Below, in pieces: positions 1 through 8,902 of a stretch of 64,000 nucleotides of DNA. Each line of letters opens with the position of its first letter. Positions within the stretch are counted from its first letter, which is position 1. Position numbers and translations under genes: made by a program. Below the pieces are notes generated by a model. It was not told the origin of the DNA and ran no database searches. It saw only the letters and a list, made by a program, of their open reading frames with translations. Location: assembly GCF_900604955.1 (NCBI RefSeq), contig NZ_UWPE01000001.1, forward strand, positions 1,054,001-1,118,000, read 5' to 3'. Origin of the DNA: Neoactinobaculum massilliense (GTDB lineage Bacteria > Actinomycetota > Actinomycetes > Actinomycetales > Actinomycetaceae).

Positions 1-1096
1 GCACGCCACCACTGGAGGCGGCCGTCAGCCATGCCGCCGTGGGCGCGCCGCTACCAAACTTTCCCCGCCGGGCAGATCCGCGTAATTCCTCGGCCGCTTT
101 CCCAGCCGCCGTCGCCGCGGCGCCCTTCAGCTGATCAATGACGGTCGCCTGCATGTCGACAGCCTCGGAGAGCGTTTCCAACTGCTCGGCCATCCCGGGC
201 AGCATGGCGGCGGTGGTGGTGTCCGCGAGCGTATTTGCATATCCGCTGGATGCCAATTGCAGCAACCGGGCGCGCAGCCCATCCACCAGTCGCGCCGTGA
301 GCAGGCCCTCATGCGGGCCCGCATCCGCCACCGTGAGCAACGGCGACTGGCCCAGCCCCGCATCCCGCAGCCGGGCGGTCAAATCCTCCACCACGGCGGC
401 CTCGGCATGGCGCGTCAGCCGATTAATCACAACCGCGGTGGACGCCCCACGAGCATGGGCATCCCGCAGCACATCCCACGAATAGGAATCCCCGTAGCGT
501 GACGGCGTGGTGACAAATATCCACAGATCCGCCGCATCAAGCAGACGGCGAGCCAGCTCACGGTTGTGCTCCTCCACCGAATCAAGGTCAGGGGCATCCA
601 CCAGTACGACGCCGGGGATCGCACCCGGGAGCGTCTCCGCGCGTCCCAATTCAAGGAGAGCATGGCCCCTCATGTAGGGAGCGTCCACCGGATGCATAGC
701 AATGACGGGCATGCGGGTGGTGGGCCGCAGAACGGACGCCGGCGATATTTCCCTGCCTACAAGGGAGTTGAAAAGGGTGGATTTTCCGGCACCGGAGGAG
801 CCTCCTAGCACCACAATGACGGGCAGATTCTCATTTTCGAGATGCGGAAGGACGCGCGTGCGCAACTGAGTAATGAGGCGGGCACGAGATTCTTCCAGTT
901 CATCCGCCCCCGGTAGATCAAGGGGCAGGCGCGCACCCTCAAGCGCTGCCAGGGTGCGCTGCGCCAACGTTGCTAGCTCCTCATTCGACTTCACCCGTCT
1001 ATTGTGTCTCACCTCGCCCACATTTGGCGCACCGTCACCCGTCGTACTCGTCGCACCAGTCGTACACGCCTCATCAACCGATAAGCGCCGAGCCAT
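1..1096 (-). CDS. Dynamin-like P-loop GTPase (3' end beyond left edge)
   Basis: The minus-strand frame is open from an ATG at 1096 to the window edge, so the C-terminus is missing. A Walker A/G1 loop (VVLGGSSGAGKST) lies near residues 96-107, and a G3-like VLVDAPDLDS follows about 60 residues later. The expected G4 NKxD is replaced by a weaker INRLT. An acidic, Ala-rich helical stretch follows, typical of bacterial dynamin-like or YfjP-like GTPases that act at membranes. The first 40 residues before the conserved part are low-complexity, and a GTG near 1012 is a possible alternative start. It is transcribed away from the tRNA-Arg and orn that follow. The family call rests on the GTPase fold only; the cellular role is not recognised. 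Confidence 0.7.
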   Translation of the reverse strand, partial: MARRLSVDEACTTGATSTTGDGAPNVGEVRHNRRVKSNEELATLAQRTLAALEGARLPLDLPGADELEESRARLITQLRTRVLPHLENENLPVIVVLGGSSGAGKSTLFNSLVGREISPASVLRPTTRMPVIAMHPVDAPYMRGHALLELGRAETLPGAIPGVVLVDAPDLDSVEEHNRELARRLLDAADLWIFVTTPSRYGDSYSWDVLRDAHARGASTAVVINRLTRHAEAAVVEDLTARLRDAGLGQSPLLTVADAGPHEGLLTARLVDGLRARLLQLASSGYANTLADTTTAAMLPGMAEQLETLSEAVDMQATVIDQLKGAAATAAGKAAEELRGSARRGKFGSGAPTAAWLTAASSGGV

Positions 1097-1247
1097 GCCG
1101 GCGTCACTGCGGATATCGTCAGGCAGGCGTGGGTGAATACCCGGGTCACCCCGGCGGCCGGCACATCGATCACCCGGAGGCCCCGCCGAGAGCCTCACGT
1201 CCGTCGCGGTTCCGCGCGGCCCGCCCCACGGTTACACTGGAGCCCAC

Positions 1248-1323
1248 GCCTCCGTAGCTCAGTGGATAGAGCAGCGGACTTCTAATCCGCGTGTCGTGGG
1301 TTCGATTCCCACCGGGGGCACCA
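1248..1323 (+). tRNA. tRNA-Arg (anticodon UCU)
   Basis: A cloverleaf can be folded. The acceptor GCCTCCG pairs with CGGGGGC through one G-T pair, the D-arm contains AGCTCAGT, the anticodon loop CTTCTAA carries TCT, and the T-arm is GTGGG-TTCGATT-CCCAC. The 3' CCA is encoded at 1321-1323. It stands alone between the divergent GTPase gene and orn. Confidence 0.95.
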
Positions 1324-1405
1324 CCGAGTGCCGGGGCTGGTACGCGCGAGCACCACGGGTGCCCGGGCCCCGCGATACCGGTTCCCGCCGCGTAGACTGG
1401 CCCGC

Positions 1406-2041
1406 GTGAGTAACCAGAATTTGAATAATCCCATCGTGTGGATCGACTGCGAAATGACCGGACTGCAGCTCGATGTTGACGAGCTTGTGGAGATTTCCGT
1501 GGTGATCACGGACTCGGAGCTCAACCCGGTTGACGAGGGCATTGACCTTATTATTAAGCCCACCCAGCGCGCGGTGGACAATATGAATGATTTTGTCACC
1601 AAGATGCATACGGCCTCCGGACTCATCAACGAATGGGAGGACGGCCTTCCGCTGGCGGAGGCGGAGCAGAAGGTTCTCGACTATGTGAGCGCGCGCGTAC
1701 CCGAGGGCAAGGCGCCTCTCGGCGGCAATTCGGTAGGAACAGACAAGATGTTCCTAGAGAAGTACATGCCCAAGCTGGTGAGCTACCTGCACTACCGCAT
1801 TGTGGACGTGTCATCCATTAAAGAGCTCTCCAAGCGCTGGTATCCGCGCGTGTACTTCAACCTCCCGGAGAAGAATGGGCATCACCGCGCGCTCGGGGAT
1901 ATCTACGATTCCATCGATGAGCTTCGTTACTATCGCGCCACCCTCCTGCCCGCGGGTGAGGGCCCCACGCAGGAGGACGCCGCAGCCGTGGCAAAGCAGG
2001 TGGCCGGCTTCACCGAGAAGCTGGCGGCTCGGGAAAAGTAG
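1406..2041 (+). CDS. orn: Oligoribonuclease
   Basis: This 211-residue protein is a DEDDh 3'-5' exoribonuclease that degrades 2-5 nt RNAs and pGpG to mononucleotides in the cytoplasm. The first exonuclease motif WIDCEMTGL supplies the metal-binding Asp and Glu close to the N-terminus. The last motif, [14 protein letters not shown], carries the catalytic His and Asp. The GTG at 1406 gives the standard N-terminus [15 protein letters not shown]; a longer open frame begins upstream at 1328 but adds a low-complexity stretch reaching almost to the tRNA, so it is rejected. The length matches the family (about 180-215). A strong hairpin terminator follows. Mono-cistronic; its only close neighbour upstream is tRNA-Arg. 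Confidence 0.95.
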   Translation: MSNQNLNNPIVWIDCEMTGLQLDVDELVEISVVITDSELNPVDEGIDLIIKPTQRAVDNMNDFVTKMHTASGLINEWEDGLPLAEAEQKVLDYVSARVPEGKAPLGGNSVGTDKMFLEKYMPKLVSYLHYRIVDVSSIKELSKRWYPRVYFNLPEKNGHHRALGDIYDSIDELRYYRATLLPAGEGPTQEDAAAVAKQVAGFTEKLAAREK

Positions 2042-2066
2042 AAATCAATCACCTGTCATAGGACCG

Positions 2067-2096
2067 GTGGGTGGTTGGCATTTGCCAGCCACCCAC
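2067..2096 (+). terminator. Rho-independent terminator after orn
   Basis: A stem of 13 pairs (one mismatch) with arms GTGGGTGGTTGGC and GCCAGCCACCCAC surrounds a short ATTT loop and is followed by GTTTTG. It ends orn and sits between orn and the convergent mvaS. Confidence 0.8.
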
Positions 2097-2147
2097 GTTT
2101 TGCCGCCACACGGGTGGCCACCAGTCCCGCTGCCGCTCAGCTAAGTG

Positions 2148-3311
2148 TTAAGCCACCCGCTTGTTGCGCTCATAGCGCCGCGCGTGATCCTTCACGCCCG
2201 CGAACCGGTATGGCGCCCCGGTGACGTGCGGCGTGGCGTAGTCGCGGGAGTCCACGTGCCGCTCCTCATGGAGCGCCCGGTACGTCGAAAAATCAATTTT
2301 TTCGCGGCTAGCAAGCGTCGCGTCGATGGCGGCACCATCCACGTGCTCCGCATATCGCGCGGCGGGCCGCCCGACGAAGAATTCAGACACCGCCCCACTC
2401 CCGTAGCTGAATAGGCCGATGCGTTCCCCGGCCAGCCCGGAATCGTGCGTCAGCAGCGACACGATTCCCCAGTAGAGAGCGGCCGTGTAACAATTACCCA
2501 CCTGGGCGCTGTAGTGAAGGCCGGCTTCAATAATCTCGTCGCCACGCCCATCCCCCGTGTAACTCATGAGCTGCCGATGCGCTTTACGAGCCATTTTCTG
2601 GAACGGCTGGTGGTGCACGAAACGCGCAAAATCTGTACTCTTCACCCCCGGGTTACGCGCCGCAAAATCATCCCACGCCCCCGTGAACGCATCCAAGTAG
2701 GCATCCATCGATAGGTGACCGAGCACGAACGGCGTCGACGAATCGTTCGGACGCCAAAAGTCATTAACGTCCTTCGTGTACACGCCCGTTTTCTGCTCGA
2801 TGGCCATGATTCGCGGGGATGCACTCACCATCATCGCTACGGCACCGGCGCCCTGGGTGGGCTCCCCGGGCGAGTCGATGGCGTAGCGTGCCACGTCCGA
2901 GGCCACCACGATCACGCGCTCCTCGGGGTTACGCGCCACGAGGGCCAATGCGCACTGAAGCGCGGCGGTGCCCCCGTAGCACGCCTCTTTAAACTCCACC
3001 GTACGCACGTGTTCGGGCAGTCCCAGCAAACCGTGCAGGAATACGCCCGCCGCTTTGGACTGGTCCACGCTGCTTTCGGTGGCGAAGAAGATGGAGCGCA
3101 CCTCATCCGTACCGGTCCGCCCGATCAGCTGCGCCACGGCGTCGGCAGCCATGGTCACCGTGTCCTCATCCGGTGCGGGTACGGAGAAATGCTGCTGTCC
3201 GAGCCCGATGGTGTACTTGTTCGGATCCACGCCGGTCGCCTCGGCCAGCGCGGGGAGTGGCAGCCGATAGTGCGCGGTTGCCACGCTTATTGCGTCGATA
3301 CCTACGTTCAC
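2148..3311 (-). CDS. mvaS: Hydroxymethylglutaryl-CoA synthase
   Basis: It condenses acetyl-CoA with acetoacetyl-CoA to HMG-CoA, the first committed step of the mevalonate pathway. The catalytic triad is visible: Glu79 in FATESS, the acylated Cys111 in EACYGGTAAL, and a His in FVHHQPF (H234). At 387 residues it is the usual size for bacterial MvaS. The start ATG lies inside the end of the upstream HMG-CoA reductase gene (4-base ATGA overlap), indicating translational coupling. It is the last gene of a five-gene operon, mvk-mvaD-pmk-mvaA-mvaS. Its acetoacetyl-CoA could come from the thiolase encoded at 22965-24143. Confidence 0.95.
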   Translation of the reverse strand: MNVGIDAISVATAHYRLPLPALAEATGVDPNKYTIGLGQQHFSVPAPDEDTVTMAADAVAQLIGRTGTDEVRSIFFATESSVDQSKAAGVFLHGLLGLPEHVRTVEFKEACYGGTAALQCALALVARNPEERVIVVASDVARYAIDSPGEPTQGAGAVAMMVSASPRIMAIEQKTGVYTKDVNDFWRPNDSSTPFVLGHLSMDAYLDAFTGAWDDFAARNPGVKSTDFARFVHHQPFQKMARKAHRQLMSYTGDGRGDEIIEAGLHYSAQVGNCYTAALYWGIVSLLTHDSGLAGERIGLFSYGSGAVSEFFVGRPAARYAEHVDGAAIDATLASREKIDFSTYRALHEERHVDSRDYATPHVTGAPYRFAGVKDHARRYERNKRVA

Positions 3312-4552
3312 TTTTCTTCCCTCCCCTGTTCCGCGGCACCGGCACTGCGCTCCGGTACCACATTCTTTTCCGACGACGCCGCCCGCCGGCCCGCCTGCCC
3401 CGCGCCACCGCGCTCATATGTCCGGTGGGCGTTCATGAGCTCGCCCTGGTTCGTTTGAGCGGCCAGCAGGGAAAGTTCGCCGCACGCAACCGCACCGGCC
3501 GTGATAACGGCGAGCCGGCGCGCGTTGGCCCCCGGCGCGCGGTTCTCGCGAAGGCCCAGGCGCTCCATGGCATGGTTCACGTGGTCCAGATCCTTGCCAT
3601 TACCGACGGTTCCCACGATGAGGTGGGGCAGCGTACAGGAGAAGTAAAGATCTTCCCCGCGCAGCTCCGTGTGGGTAAATCCCTGGCTACCCTCGACAAT
3701 ATTCGCCGCGTCCTGCCCGGTGGCCAGGTAGACGGCCAGGAGCATATTCGCGTAGTGCGCATTGGCGGAGCGGAGCGCTCCCGCCACGGATGACCCCACC
3801 CAGTTTTTCTGATAGTTGAGGGCATTGATACGTGCCGCGGTGGTGTGCAGGCGCCCCTCCACCACATGGCGTGGAATGCAGATATCCACCACCACGGAGC
3901 GGCCCCGCCCCAGGATCCCGTTAATTGCGGAGGGTTTCTTATCAATGCAGGTATTGCCGGAGATGGACCCGTAGGCCAGCTGATCATCCCAGCTGAGCAC
4001 AGTGGACATCATCGCTTCGGCGGCCTGGGTGGCCATGTTATGACCGGATGCATCCCCGGTGGTGAACGCGAAGCGAACATAGAGAAGGTTGCCCACTATG
4101 TCCGTGTGAATATCAATGAGTTTGGCGAAGCGAGAACCTGCCTCAACCACGGCCTCAAGCTCGTCCCGGCGAGCCGCAATGCGCTGAGCGGTAGCCGCCG
4201 CGTGGGCCCCGCTACGCGCCACAAAAATGACGGACCTGGTCATGCGCTCGTCCAGCACGGTGACCTGATAGCCGCCCTTCACCATGCGGCTTACGTCCGC
4301 GCCACGGTTACAGGATGGCCAGAGCGGGGATTCATAGGTGGCCAGCGGCACCTCGATTTCTTCGGTCGCCTCGCCCGCTCCCAGCCCCGCACTGGTGATG
4401 CGGATGGGTCCGATCCACTTGGTGGGAATTGCCGTCACGGAATCCGGCCGCACCCGTTCCGCTCGCCTCGCCGCGCGCTCTTCTTCTGTATTCACCCGAG
4501 CTAGCCTACCGTCATCCACCATCTGCCGATCTGGGCGGACCGGCATGGCCAC
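3308..4552 (-). CDS. mvaA: HMG-CoA reductase, class I-like
   Basis: It reduces HMG-CoA to mevalonate with two NAD(P)H. The four catalytic residues can be placed: Glu74 in ATYESP, Lys205 in IDKKPSAIN, Asp281 in ATGQDAAN and His376 in MNAHRTYER. The motifs (CNRGADVS, LDERMTR, TTGDASGHNM, SGNTCIDKKP, GTVGNG) align better with class I (eukaryote/archaeal/streptomycete type) than with class II reductases of most mevalonate-using bacteria. A 30-40 residue polar C-terminal tail follows the catalytic His. It starts 9 bp after pmk and overlaps mvaS by 4 bp. An alternative start is Met11. Function is secure; the class assignment comes from remembered motifs, not an alignment. Confidence 0.93.
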   Translation of the reverse strand: MAMPVRPDRQMVDDGRLARVNTEEERAARRAERVRPDSVTAIPTKWIGPIRITSAGLGAGEATEEIEVPLATYESPLWPSCNRGADVSRMVKGGYQVTVLDERMTRSVIFVARSGAHAAATAQRIAARRDELEAVVEAGSRFAKLIDIHTDIVGNLLYVRFAFTTGDASGHNMATQAAEAMMSTVLSWDDQLAYGSISGNTCIDKKPSAINGILGRGRSVVVDICIPRHVVEGRLHTTAARINALNYQKNWVGSSVAGALRSANAHYANMLLAVYLATGQDAANIVEGSQGFTHTELRGEDLYFSCTLPHLIVGTVGNGKDLDHVNHAMERLGLRENRAPGANARRLAVITAGAVACGELSLLAAQTNQGELMNAHRTYERGGAGQAGRRAASSEKNVVPERSAGAAEQGREEK

Positions 4553-4561
4553 TTCCCGGCC

Positions 4562-5635
4562 CTACTTCCAGTCCGGCCGCACGGTAACCGTGAGATCAAG
4601 CGGGATAATGCCTTCGTTTTGCCACTGGCGGTACACGGCGTCCAGGTCCGTGTCCTCATTAATCACGGCAATACCGCAGTCCCCACCTCCGGCACCGGAG
4701 CTCTTTGCGGCACCCCCCAGTTCTTCCACAATGTTGCCCAGCCGCTCAAGCAGCGGTGTTTCAATGCGTATTCCGGATGCCCGCGCCAGCCGCCGCAGCA
4801 ATCCGCGAGCGCGCCTGACCGCCGCATCCACGTGTTTTCCGGCGCGGAGTGCCTCGGCCAACGTCATAACGGCGGCGTCGGAGGCGGTGAGGAAGCCGGG
4901 GAAATAGCGTCCGCGAGAACGCGACTGCACACCGGAGACCAGATGCTCGGTGGAAGCCGGCGAACCCGTCCACCCCACTAGTAGCCTTTCAGCGCTAGGG
5001 CCTGGCAATGGTGTTATCTCAAGCGGGTCCCACCCTGAATGGTGAAGGAGGTCCGTCACGCTGAGATATCCGCGCGCCTCTTCCAGCGCCGCCCGGTCCG
5101 GCGACCGGTAGAGCAGCCATCCGCCATAGGTGGAGGCCGCCACATCCCCACCGGAGGCCGCCGGTGCACGCCGCGTGACAGCGAGGAGCCCCAGCTGATA
5201 GCGCTGCAGGTCCGTGAGTCCCAGCTGATAGAAGCGATTGAGGGCATCCACGATTGCCACGGTCACGGCGGCCGAACTGCCCAGCCCGAATTTGCGCCCG
5301 TCCGCATCCGCCAGGTCCGAGGTGATTTCAAGATTGTAGTGCCGGGCCGCAAGCCCGCGTTCGGCCCGCAACTGCTCCACGGTGGAAATTGCGTGGGACA
5401 CGTAGTCACCGTTCATATCGCTGAACACGGGACGATTATCGTGGTGACGCCAGTAAATGGTAGAAAATCCGGTGCCCTCCGAATGAACCCGGCCCGTGTT
5501 TTCTGTTTCCTCCAGCGTGACGGTGATGTACCGATTGACAGCCACCAGAATGGCCGCGTGTCCCGGTTCCACCACCGCGTATTCGCCTGCTATGTACAGC
5601 TTCCCGGGCGCCTTCACGCGCAGTATGTCACTCAT
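4562..5635 (-). CDS. mvaK2: Phosphomevalonate kinase
   Basis: GHMP-superfamily kinase of 357 residues converting phosphomevalonate to diphosphomevalonate. The N-terminal APGKLYIAGEYAVVEPGHAA is characteristic of phosphomevalonate kinases. The phosphate-binding loop KFGLGSSAAVTVA lies near residues 115-127, and a C-terminal KSSGAGGGDCG completes the GHMP motifs. The start overlaps the stop of mvaD by 8 bp and the stop lies 9 bp before mvaA, so translation is probably coupled across the operon. Motifs are intact and length is normal for the family. Confidence 0.93.
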   Translation of the reverse strand: MSDILRVKAPGKLYIAGEYAVVEPGHAAILVAVNRYITVTLEETENTGRVHSEGTGFSTIYWRHHDNRPVFSDMNGDYVSHAISTVEQLRAERGLAARHYNLEITSDLADADGRKFGLGSSAAVTVAIVDALNRFYQLGLTDLQRYQLGLLAVTRRAPAASGGDVAASTYGGWLLYRSPDRAALEEARGYLSVTDLLHHSGWDPLEITPLPGPSAERLLVGWTGSPASTEHLVSGVQSRSRGRYFPGFLTASDAAVMTLAEALRAGKHVDAAVRRARGLLRRLARASGIRIETPLLERLGNIVEELGGAAKSSGAGGGDCGIAVINEDTDLDAVYRQWQNEGIIPLDLTVTVRPDWK

Positions 5636-6590
5636 TCCTCGCCCCGGGTTCCAGCCGTGCGCCCTCCCCGGGGCCGCACACCGTCACGTCACCGTATTCG
5701 CTGAGCCCTGTAGCCACCGCGGCGGCGTCGTCAGGCGTTGTCAGGACGACGACGTTGGCGCCGGCATCCGCGGTCCCGTATGCGGCCAGTCCGTCCTCAC
5801 GTAGCTGGCTGACGGCGTCGAACACTTCAACGGAGGCGGGCGTGAGGTAGCGGATCACGGGGGCCGAAGAGGCGATGAGGCCGTGCATGCGCCACGCCGA
5901 GGACTCCGTAAGCGCGCCGATCCGTGCGAAATCTCCGGCGGCGCAGGCCTCCACCATTTCCTCGCTCATGGCCCGGGTGGTGCGCACCCACGCCTCATAG
6001 TAGGGCGAGGTCTCGCGCGAGATACGCATAGCCTCCCGGCTGGACACCTTCTTGCGTGTTTTGGAGAGCGGTACCACCACCATGCGCATCTCGGGCGCGG
6101 GGATTGGTTCCGCAAACGAATCCGCGTCCGTACCGGCGTGCCAGAGCGCCACCCCGGACACGATGGATCGCGCGGCCGAACCGGAACCCCGACGGGCCAA
6201 ACGGGAGAGATCTCGCGGGCTCAGATCCAGGCCGTAGGCGTGGGCTGCCGCCAGTGCGAGCGCCGCGAACCCGGAGGCGGAGGATGCCAAACCGGCACCC
6301 GTGGGTGCCTCGTTGACAGAGCGTACGGCCGCATGGGGTTGGTGGCCCCCCGCCCACTCTCGGACGACGTCGAGGAACGCGCTCACGCGAGCCGTTTCTT
6401 TCTCGCTCGCCGGGCGCCCATTGAGCTCGAAGGAATCCTTCGCCGCCGGCTCAATGTGCGTGGTGGTGGGGTACTGATCAAGTGTCAGAGATACCGACGG
6501 GGCCGCGGGCAGAATGAGATCCTCATCCGCTTTACCCCAGTATTTGATCAGCGCGATATTCGGATTGGCCTGGGCACTTGCACGTCTCAA
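5628..6590 (-). CDS. mvaD: Diphosphomevalonate decarboxylase (TTG start)
   Basis: Produces isopentenyl diphosphate from diphosphomevalonate by ATP-dependent decarboxylation. The N-terminal ANPNIALIKYWGKAD and the loop EAPTGAGLASSASGFAALA are diagnostic of this GHMP member. No ATG or GTG gives a sensible N-terminus. A TTG at 6590, whose last two bases form the TGA stop of the mevalonate kinase gene, is preceded at 8 bp by GGAG and gives MRRASAQANPNIALIKY, 320 residues, the usual length. A longer upstream frame would read back through the kinase gene and is rejected. The TTGA stop-start overlap implies re-initiation. Confidence 0.92.
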   Translation of the reverse strand: MRRASAQANPNIALIKYWGKADEDLILPAAPSVSLTLDQYPTTTHIEPAAKDSFELNGRPASEKETARVSAFLDVVREWAGGHQPHAAVRSVNEAPTGAGLASSASGFAALALAAAHAYGLDLSPRDLSRLARRGSGSAARSIVSGVALWHAGTDADSFAEPIPAPEMRMVVVPLSKTRKKVSSREAMRISRETSPYYEAWVRTTRAMSEEMVEACAAGDFARIGALTESSAWRMHGLIASSAPVIRYLTPASVEVFDAVSQLREDGLAAYGTADAGANVVVLTTPDDAAAVATGLSEYGDVTVCGPGEGARLEPGARNE

Positions 6591-7564
6591 TCGATGGGCT
6601 CCAACCAGGTGGCCCAGGCACCCTTTGCGCCGGCACCGCGTAGTACGCCGGCGATTCGTTCGGCTTCGGGAAGAGTAGGCGCTAGCGCGAGGATGCATCC
6701 GCCAATACCGCCGCCGGTGAGCTTGGCTCCCATTGCGCCGGCACGGCGAGCCGTATCGACCAGGTGGTCCAACTCCGGGGAGGAGACACCAATGGCGCGC
6801 AGGAGGCCGTGAGCACGGTTCATCTTGGCCCCGATGGCCGCAAGGTCTCCATCCTCAAAATCGGCTACGGATTCCTCCGCCACGCGCGCAAGTTCACCTA
6901 TCGCCGCATCCACGCGGGGATCTGCCGCTTTGCGCTGGGCCACACCGGCCACAGCCTCGCGAGTGGCGCCGGGCACGCCCGTGTCCGCAATAACGAAGTA
7001 GAAGGCACCGCCCACTCGAATTGGTTCCACATTCGGCTTGCGGTAACGGAAAATCTGGGTGGACTGGACAGCGTGGGCATCCATACCCGAAGGGTTACCG
7101 TGCGCTACCCGCTCCCCCACCTGCGTGAGATCGAAGAGCTCCGTGGCATTTGGATCCTGACCGGCCGCGTGAGCGACCGCCTCCACAATGGCGGAGGCCA
7201 CGGCCGCCGAACTACCAAGCCCGCGCTCATAGGGAATATCCGAATAAATCGCAATCTTCGCGCCGCTCTTTGGGGCGAACATGTTGAGAGCCGTACGAAT
7301 GGCGGCAACAACCGGGGCGAGGCGGCGTGGTGCCCGCTCCAAGGGCCCCGTGTATAGCTCCGACTCAATTGTTGATGCCGCGGGCGTTAGGGTGGCATTC
7401 ACGGTGACAGGTAGTACGTTGACCGGGAACGCAATAGCAGGCGCGCCATACACCACCGCATGTTCGCCGAAAAGAATTGCTTTTCCATGGGCACGGCCTA
7501 CACCGCGGCCCAGTTTCGGCATCTGCGTGAGCGTATCCGCCCCGCGCATTTCAAACTGTTGCAC
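6587..7564 (-). CDS. mvaK1: Mevalonate kinase
   Basis: First gene of the mevalonate operon, 325 residues, phosphorylating mevalonate. GHMP motifs: GRAHGKAILFGEHAVVYG at the N-terminus, ERGLGSSAAVASA in the middle and KLTGGGIGGC near the C-terminus. The GTG at 7564 has GAGGAG about 6 bases upstream; Met6 is a less likely start. The stop overlaps the TTG start of mvaD. The upstream region (7565-7731) holds a TTGACA near 7650 on the minus strand and a 6-bp dyad at 7591-7610, but no clear complete promoter was found. Confidence 0.93.
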   Translation of the reverse strand: MQQFEMRGADTLTQMPKLGRGVGRAHGKAILFGEHAVVYGAPAIAFPVNVLPVTVNATLTPAASTIESELYTGPLERAPRRLAPVVAAIRTALNMFAPKSGAKIAIYSDIPYERGLGSSAAVASAIVEAVAHAAGQDPNATELFDLTQVGERVAHGNPSGMDAHAVQSTQIFRYRKPNVEPIRVGGAFYFVIADTGVPGATREAVAGVAQRKAADPRVDAAIGELARVAEESVADFEDGDLAAIGAKMNRAHGLLRAIGVSSPELDHLVDTARRAGAMGAKLTGGGIGGCILALAPTLPEAERIAGVLRGAGAKGAWATWLEPID

Positions 7565-7590
7565 ACAGGCTCCTCAACAGACAAATGGTG

Positions 7591-7610
7591 ACATCCATGC
7601 TAGCGGATGT
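7591..7610. promoter_or_regulatory. Inverted repeat upstream of the mevalonate operon
   Basis: ACATCC, 8 bases, GGATGT: a perfect 6-bp dyad 26 bp upstream of the mevalonate kinase start. It could be an operator or a leader hairpin. No known regulator consensus is recognised. Confidence 0.3.
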
Positions 7611-7731
7611 ACGCGTGTGCGAACCGCGGCATGGGGCACAACCTGTCAAGTTTCAACTTAATGCTTAATGAAGCCGGCGAGTACTAGCGCCGCTTTCCAC
7701 CGCTAAACTGTAGCGCCCGTAGGAATAACCG

Positions 7732-7805
7732 GGTGGCTGACGAGATTCGAACTCGCGACCCCCTGGACCACAACCAGGTGCTCTGCCGACTGAGCTACAG
7801 CCACC
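7732..7805 (-). tRNA. tRNA-His (anticodon GUG)
   Basis: On the minus strand the acceptor GTGGCTG pairs with CAGCCAC. The anticodon loop TTGTGGT carries GTG, and the T-arm GCGAG-TTCGAAT-CTCGT is complete. The extra 5' G typical of tRNA-His (position -1, base 7805) is encoded opposite the discriminator C. CCA is not encoded. Confidence 0.95.
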
Positions 7806-7887
7806 ATTGGCGCGTGAGCGCCGGAAAACAACTATAACGCATGAACGCCGTTTGCTCCCGCCCCATCCAGGTGAGACGGGACACGCT

Positions 7888-8814
7888 CTACCAGGACGCA
7901 CGCACGGCAATGGCGTCGGCAAACTTCTCCAGATTTTGCGGATCAGCGCTGAGATACAGCGAACTATCGATGAGTGAGATCTCCATGAGATAGAACTCGT
8001 TCGGGTCATCCTTAGCGGCGGGCACCAGGTCCACCCGGTCAAATAGCATCAGATGATCGCGTCCGGTACGTTCACGGATCACCTCGTGGAGCACCTGCCG
8101 TACGCGCTCAGCCCACACAAGTTCATGCTCCGAAGGCGGGCGGTTGTTGAGCACGTTTTCCACCTTCACTTCGTTTTCATTGCGGTAGCGCGGGTGGAGC
8201 ATGGCCTGTTTTTCTACGCGGTAGGAGACAATGCCGTTGAGGAACACGAGGGAAACTTCGCCCGTCTGGTCAATCGCATCCAGGTAGCGCTGCACCATCA
8301 CCGAACGCCCATGCCGCAGTTCATGCTGAGCGTGAAGGATCGCCTCTGAACGTGAGGTTGCGTCCGTGGCCGTGTATCGCCCAGTTCCGCGGCCGCCGGA
8401 GGATACCGCCGGTTTCACCACAAAATCGCCGTCGGCCGGGAAACGTGTATGCACCTGATGCTTGGAGTAGTGCGCTTCGGGCTCCAGCCAGGTGGTGGGA
8501 ATGGTGGGGAGGCCATGTGCCGCCAATTCCCGCAGATAGTGCTTATCGGAGTTCCACTCCACCAGTTCCGGCTGATTAAGGAGGCGGGGCACACTGGCCG
8601 CCCACTTCCGGAACTTATTGACGTGACGCGCGTAGTCGCGCGCGGAACGAATCACCGTGAGGTCGGAGGCGTTCCAATCCACGTCCGGATCATTCCACAC
8701 AGCTACGCGCGGTTCGATACCGCGCTGCCGGAGCGCGTCCGGAAGCCCCGCCTCATCCTCGGTGAGGTTGGGAAAGTCCGCGCTAGTCACAAGAGTCACA
8801 ATCGGATCTGCCAC
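7888..8814 (-). CDS. ATP-grasp ligase, DcsG/RimK-like
   Basis: A 308-residue protein with an ATP-grasp fold, joining a carboxylate to an amine or similar nucleophile through an acyl-phosphate. The N-terminal pre-ATP-grasp part includes NDPDVDWNASDLTVIRSARDY and LLNQPELVEWNSDKHYL, the pattern seen in the cycloserine-biosynthesis DcsG-like family. The ATP-binding part has FVVKPAVSSGGRGTGRY, and the metal-binding end includes LMLFDRVDL and FYLMEISLIDSSLY. The substrate is not predictable. The start is a GTG at 8814 without a good Shine-Dalgarno sequence. It is monocistronic; its leader contains the foldable element at 8851-8902. Confidence 0.75.
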   Translation of the reverse strand: MADPIVTLVTSADFPNLTEDEAGLPDALRQRGIEPRVAVWNDPDVDWNASDLTVIRSARDYARHVNKFRKWAASVPRLLNQPELVEWNSDKHYLRELAAHGLPTIPTTWLEPEAHYSKHQVHTRFPADGDFVVKPAVSSGGRGTGRYTATDATSRSEAILHAQHELRHGRSVMVQRYLDAIDQTGEVSLVFLNGIVSYRVEKQAMLHPRYRNENEVKVENVLNNRPPSEHELVWAERVRQVLHEVIRERTGRDHLMLFDRVDLVPAAKDDPNEFYLMEISLIDSSLYLSADPQNLEKFADAIAVRASW

Positions 8815-8850
8815 ACGGGGAGTCTACATGGGAACCAAATAGAGGGGGCC

Positions 8851-8902
8851 GAGACGGGAGAACTTCTCACCCACCGGAACCTTCTAGCTCCGGTCGAGTC
8901 TC
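8851..8902 (-). ncRNA. Candidate structured leader (three-way junction)
   Basis: In the leader of the ATP-grasp gene an outer 5-bp helix (GAGAC 8851-8855 with GTCTC 8898-8902) encloses two hairpins: GAGA/TCTC at 8858-8868 and a perfect ACCGGA/TCCGGT at 8873-8894 with a 10-base loop. The nested arrangement resembles a small junction RNA. It matches no riboswitch I know and could be chance; helices are short. Confidence 0.3.

Noticed and set aside
970-1257. A 95-codon plus-strand frame before tRNA-Arg
   Set aside because: Antisense to the GTPase gene start and reaching into the tRNA; composition-driven.
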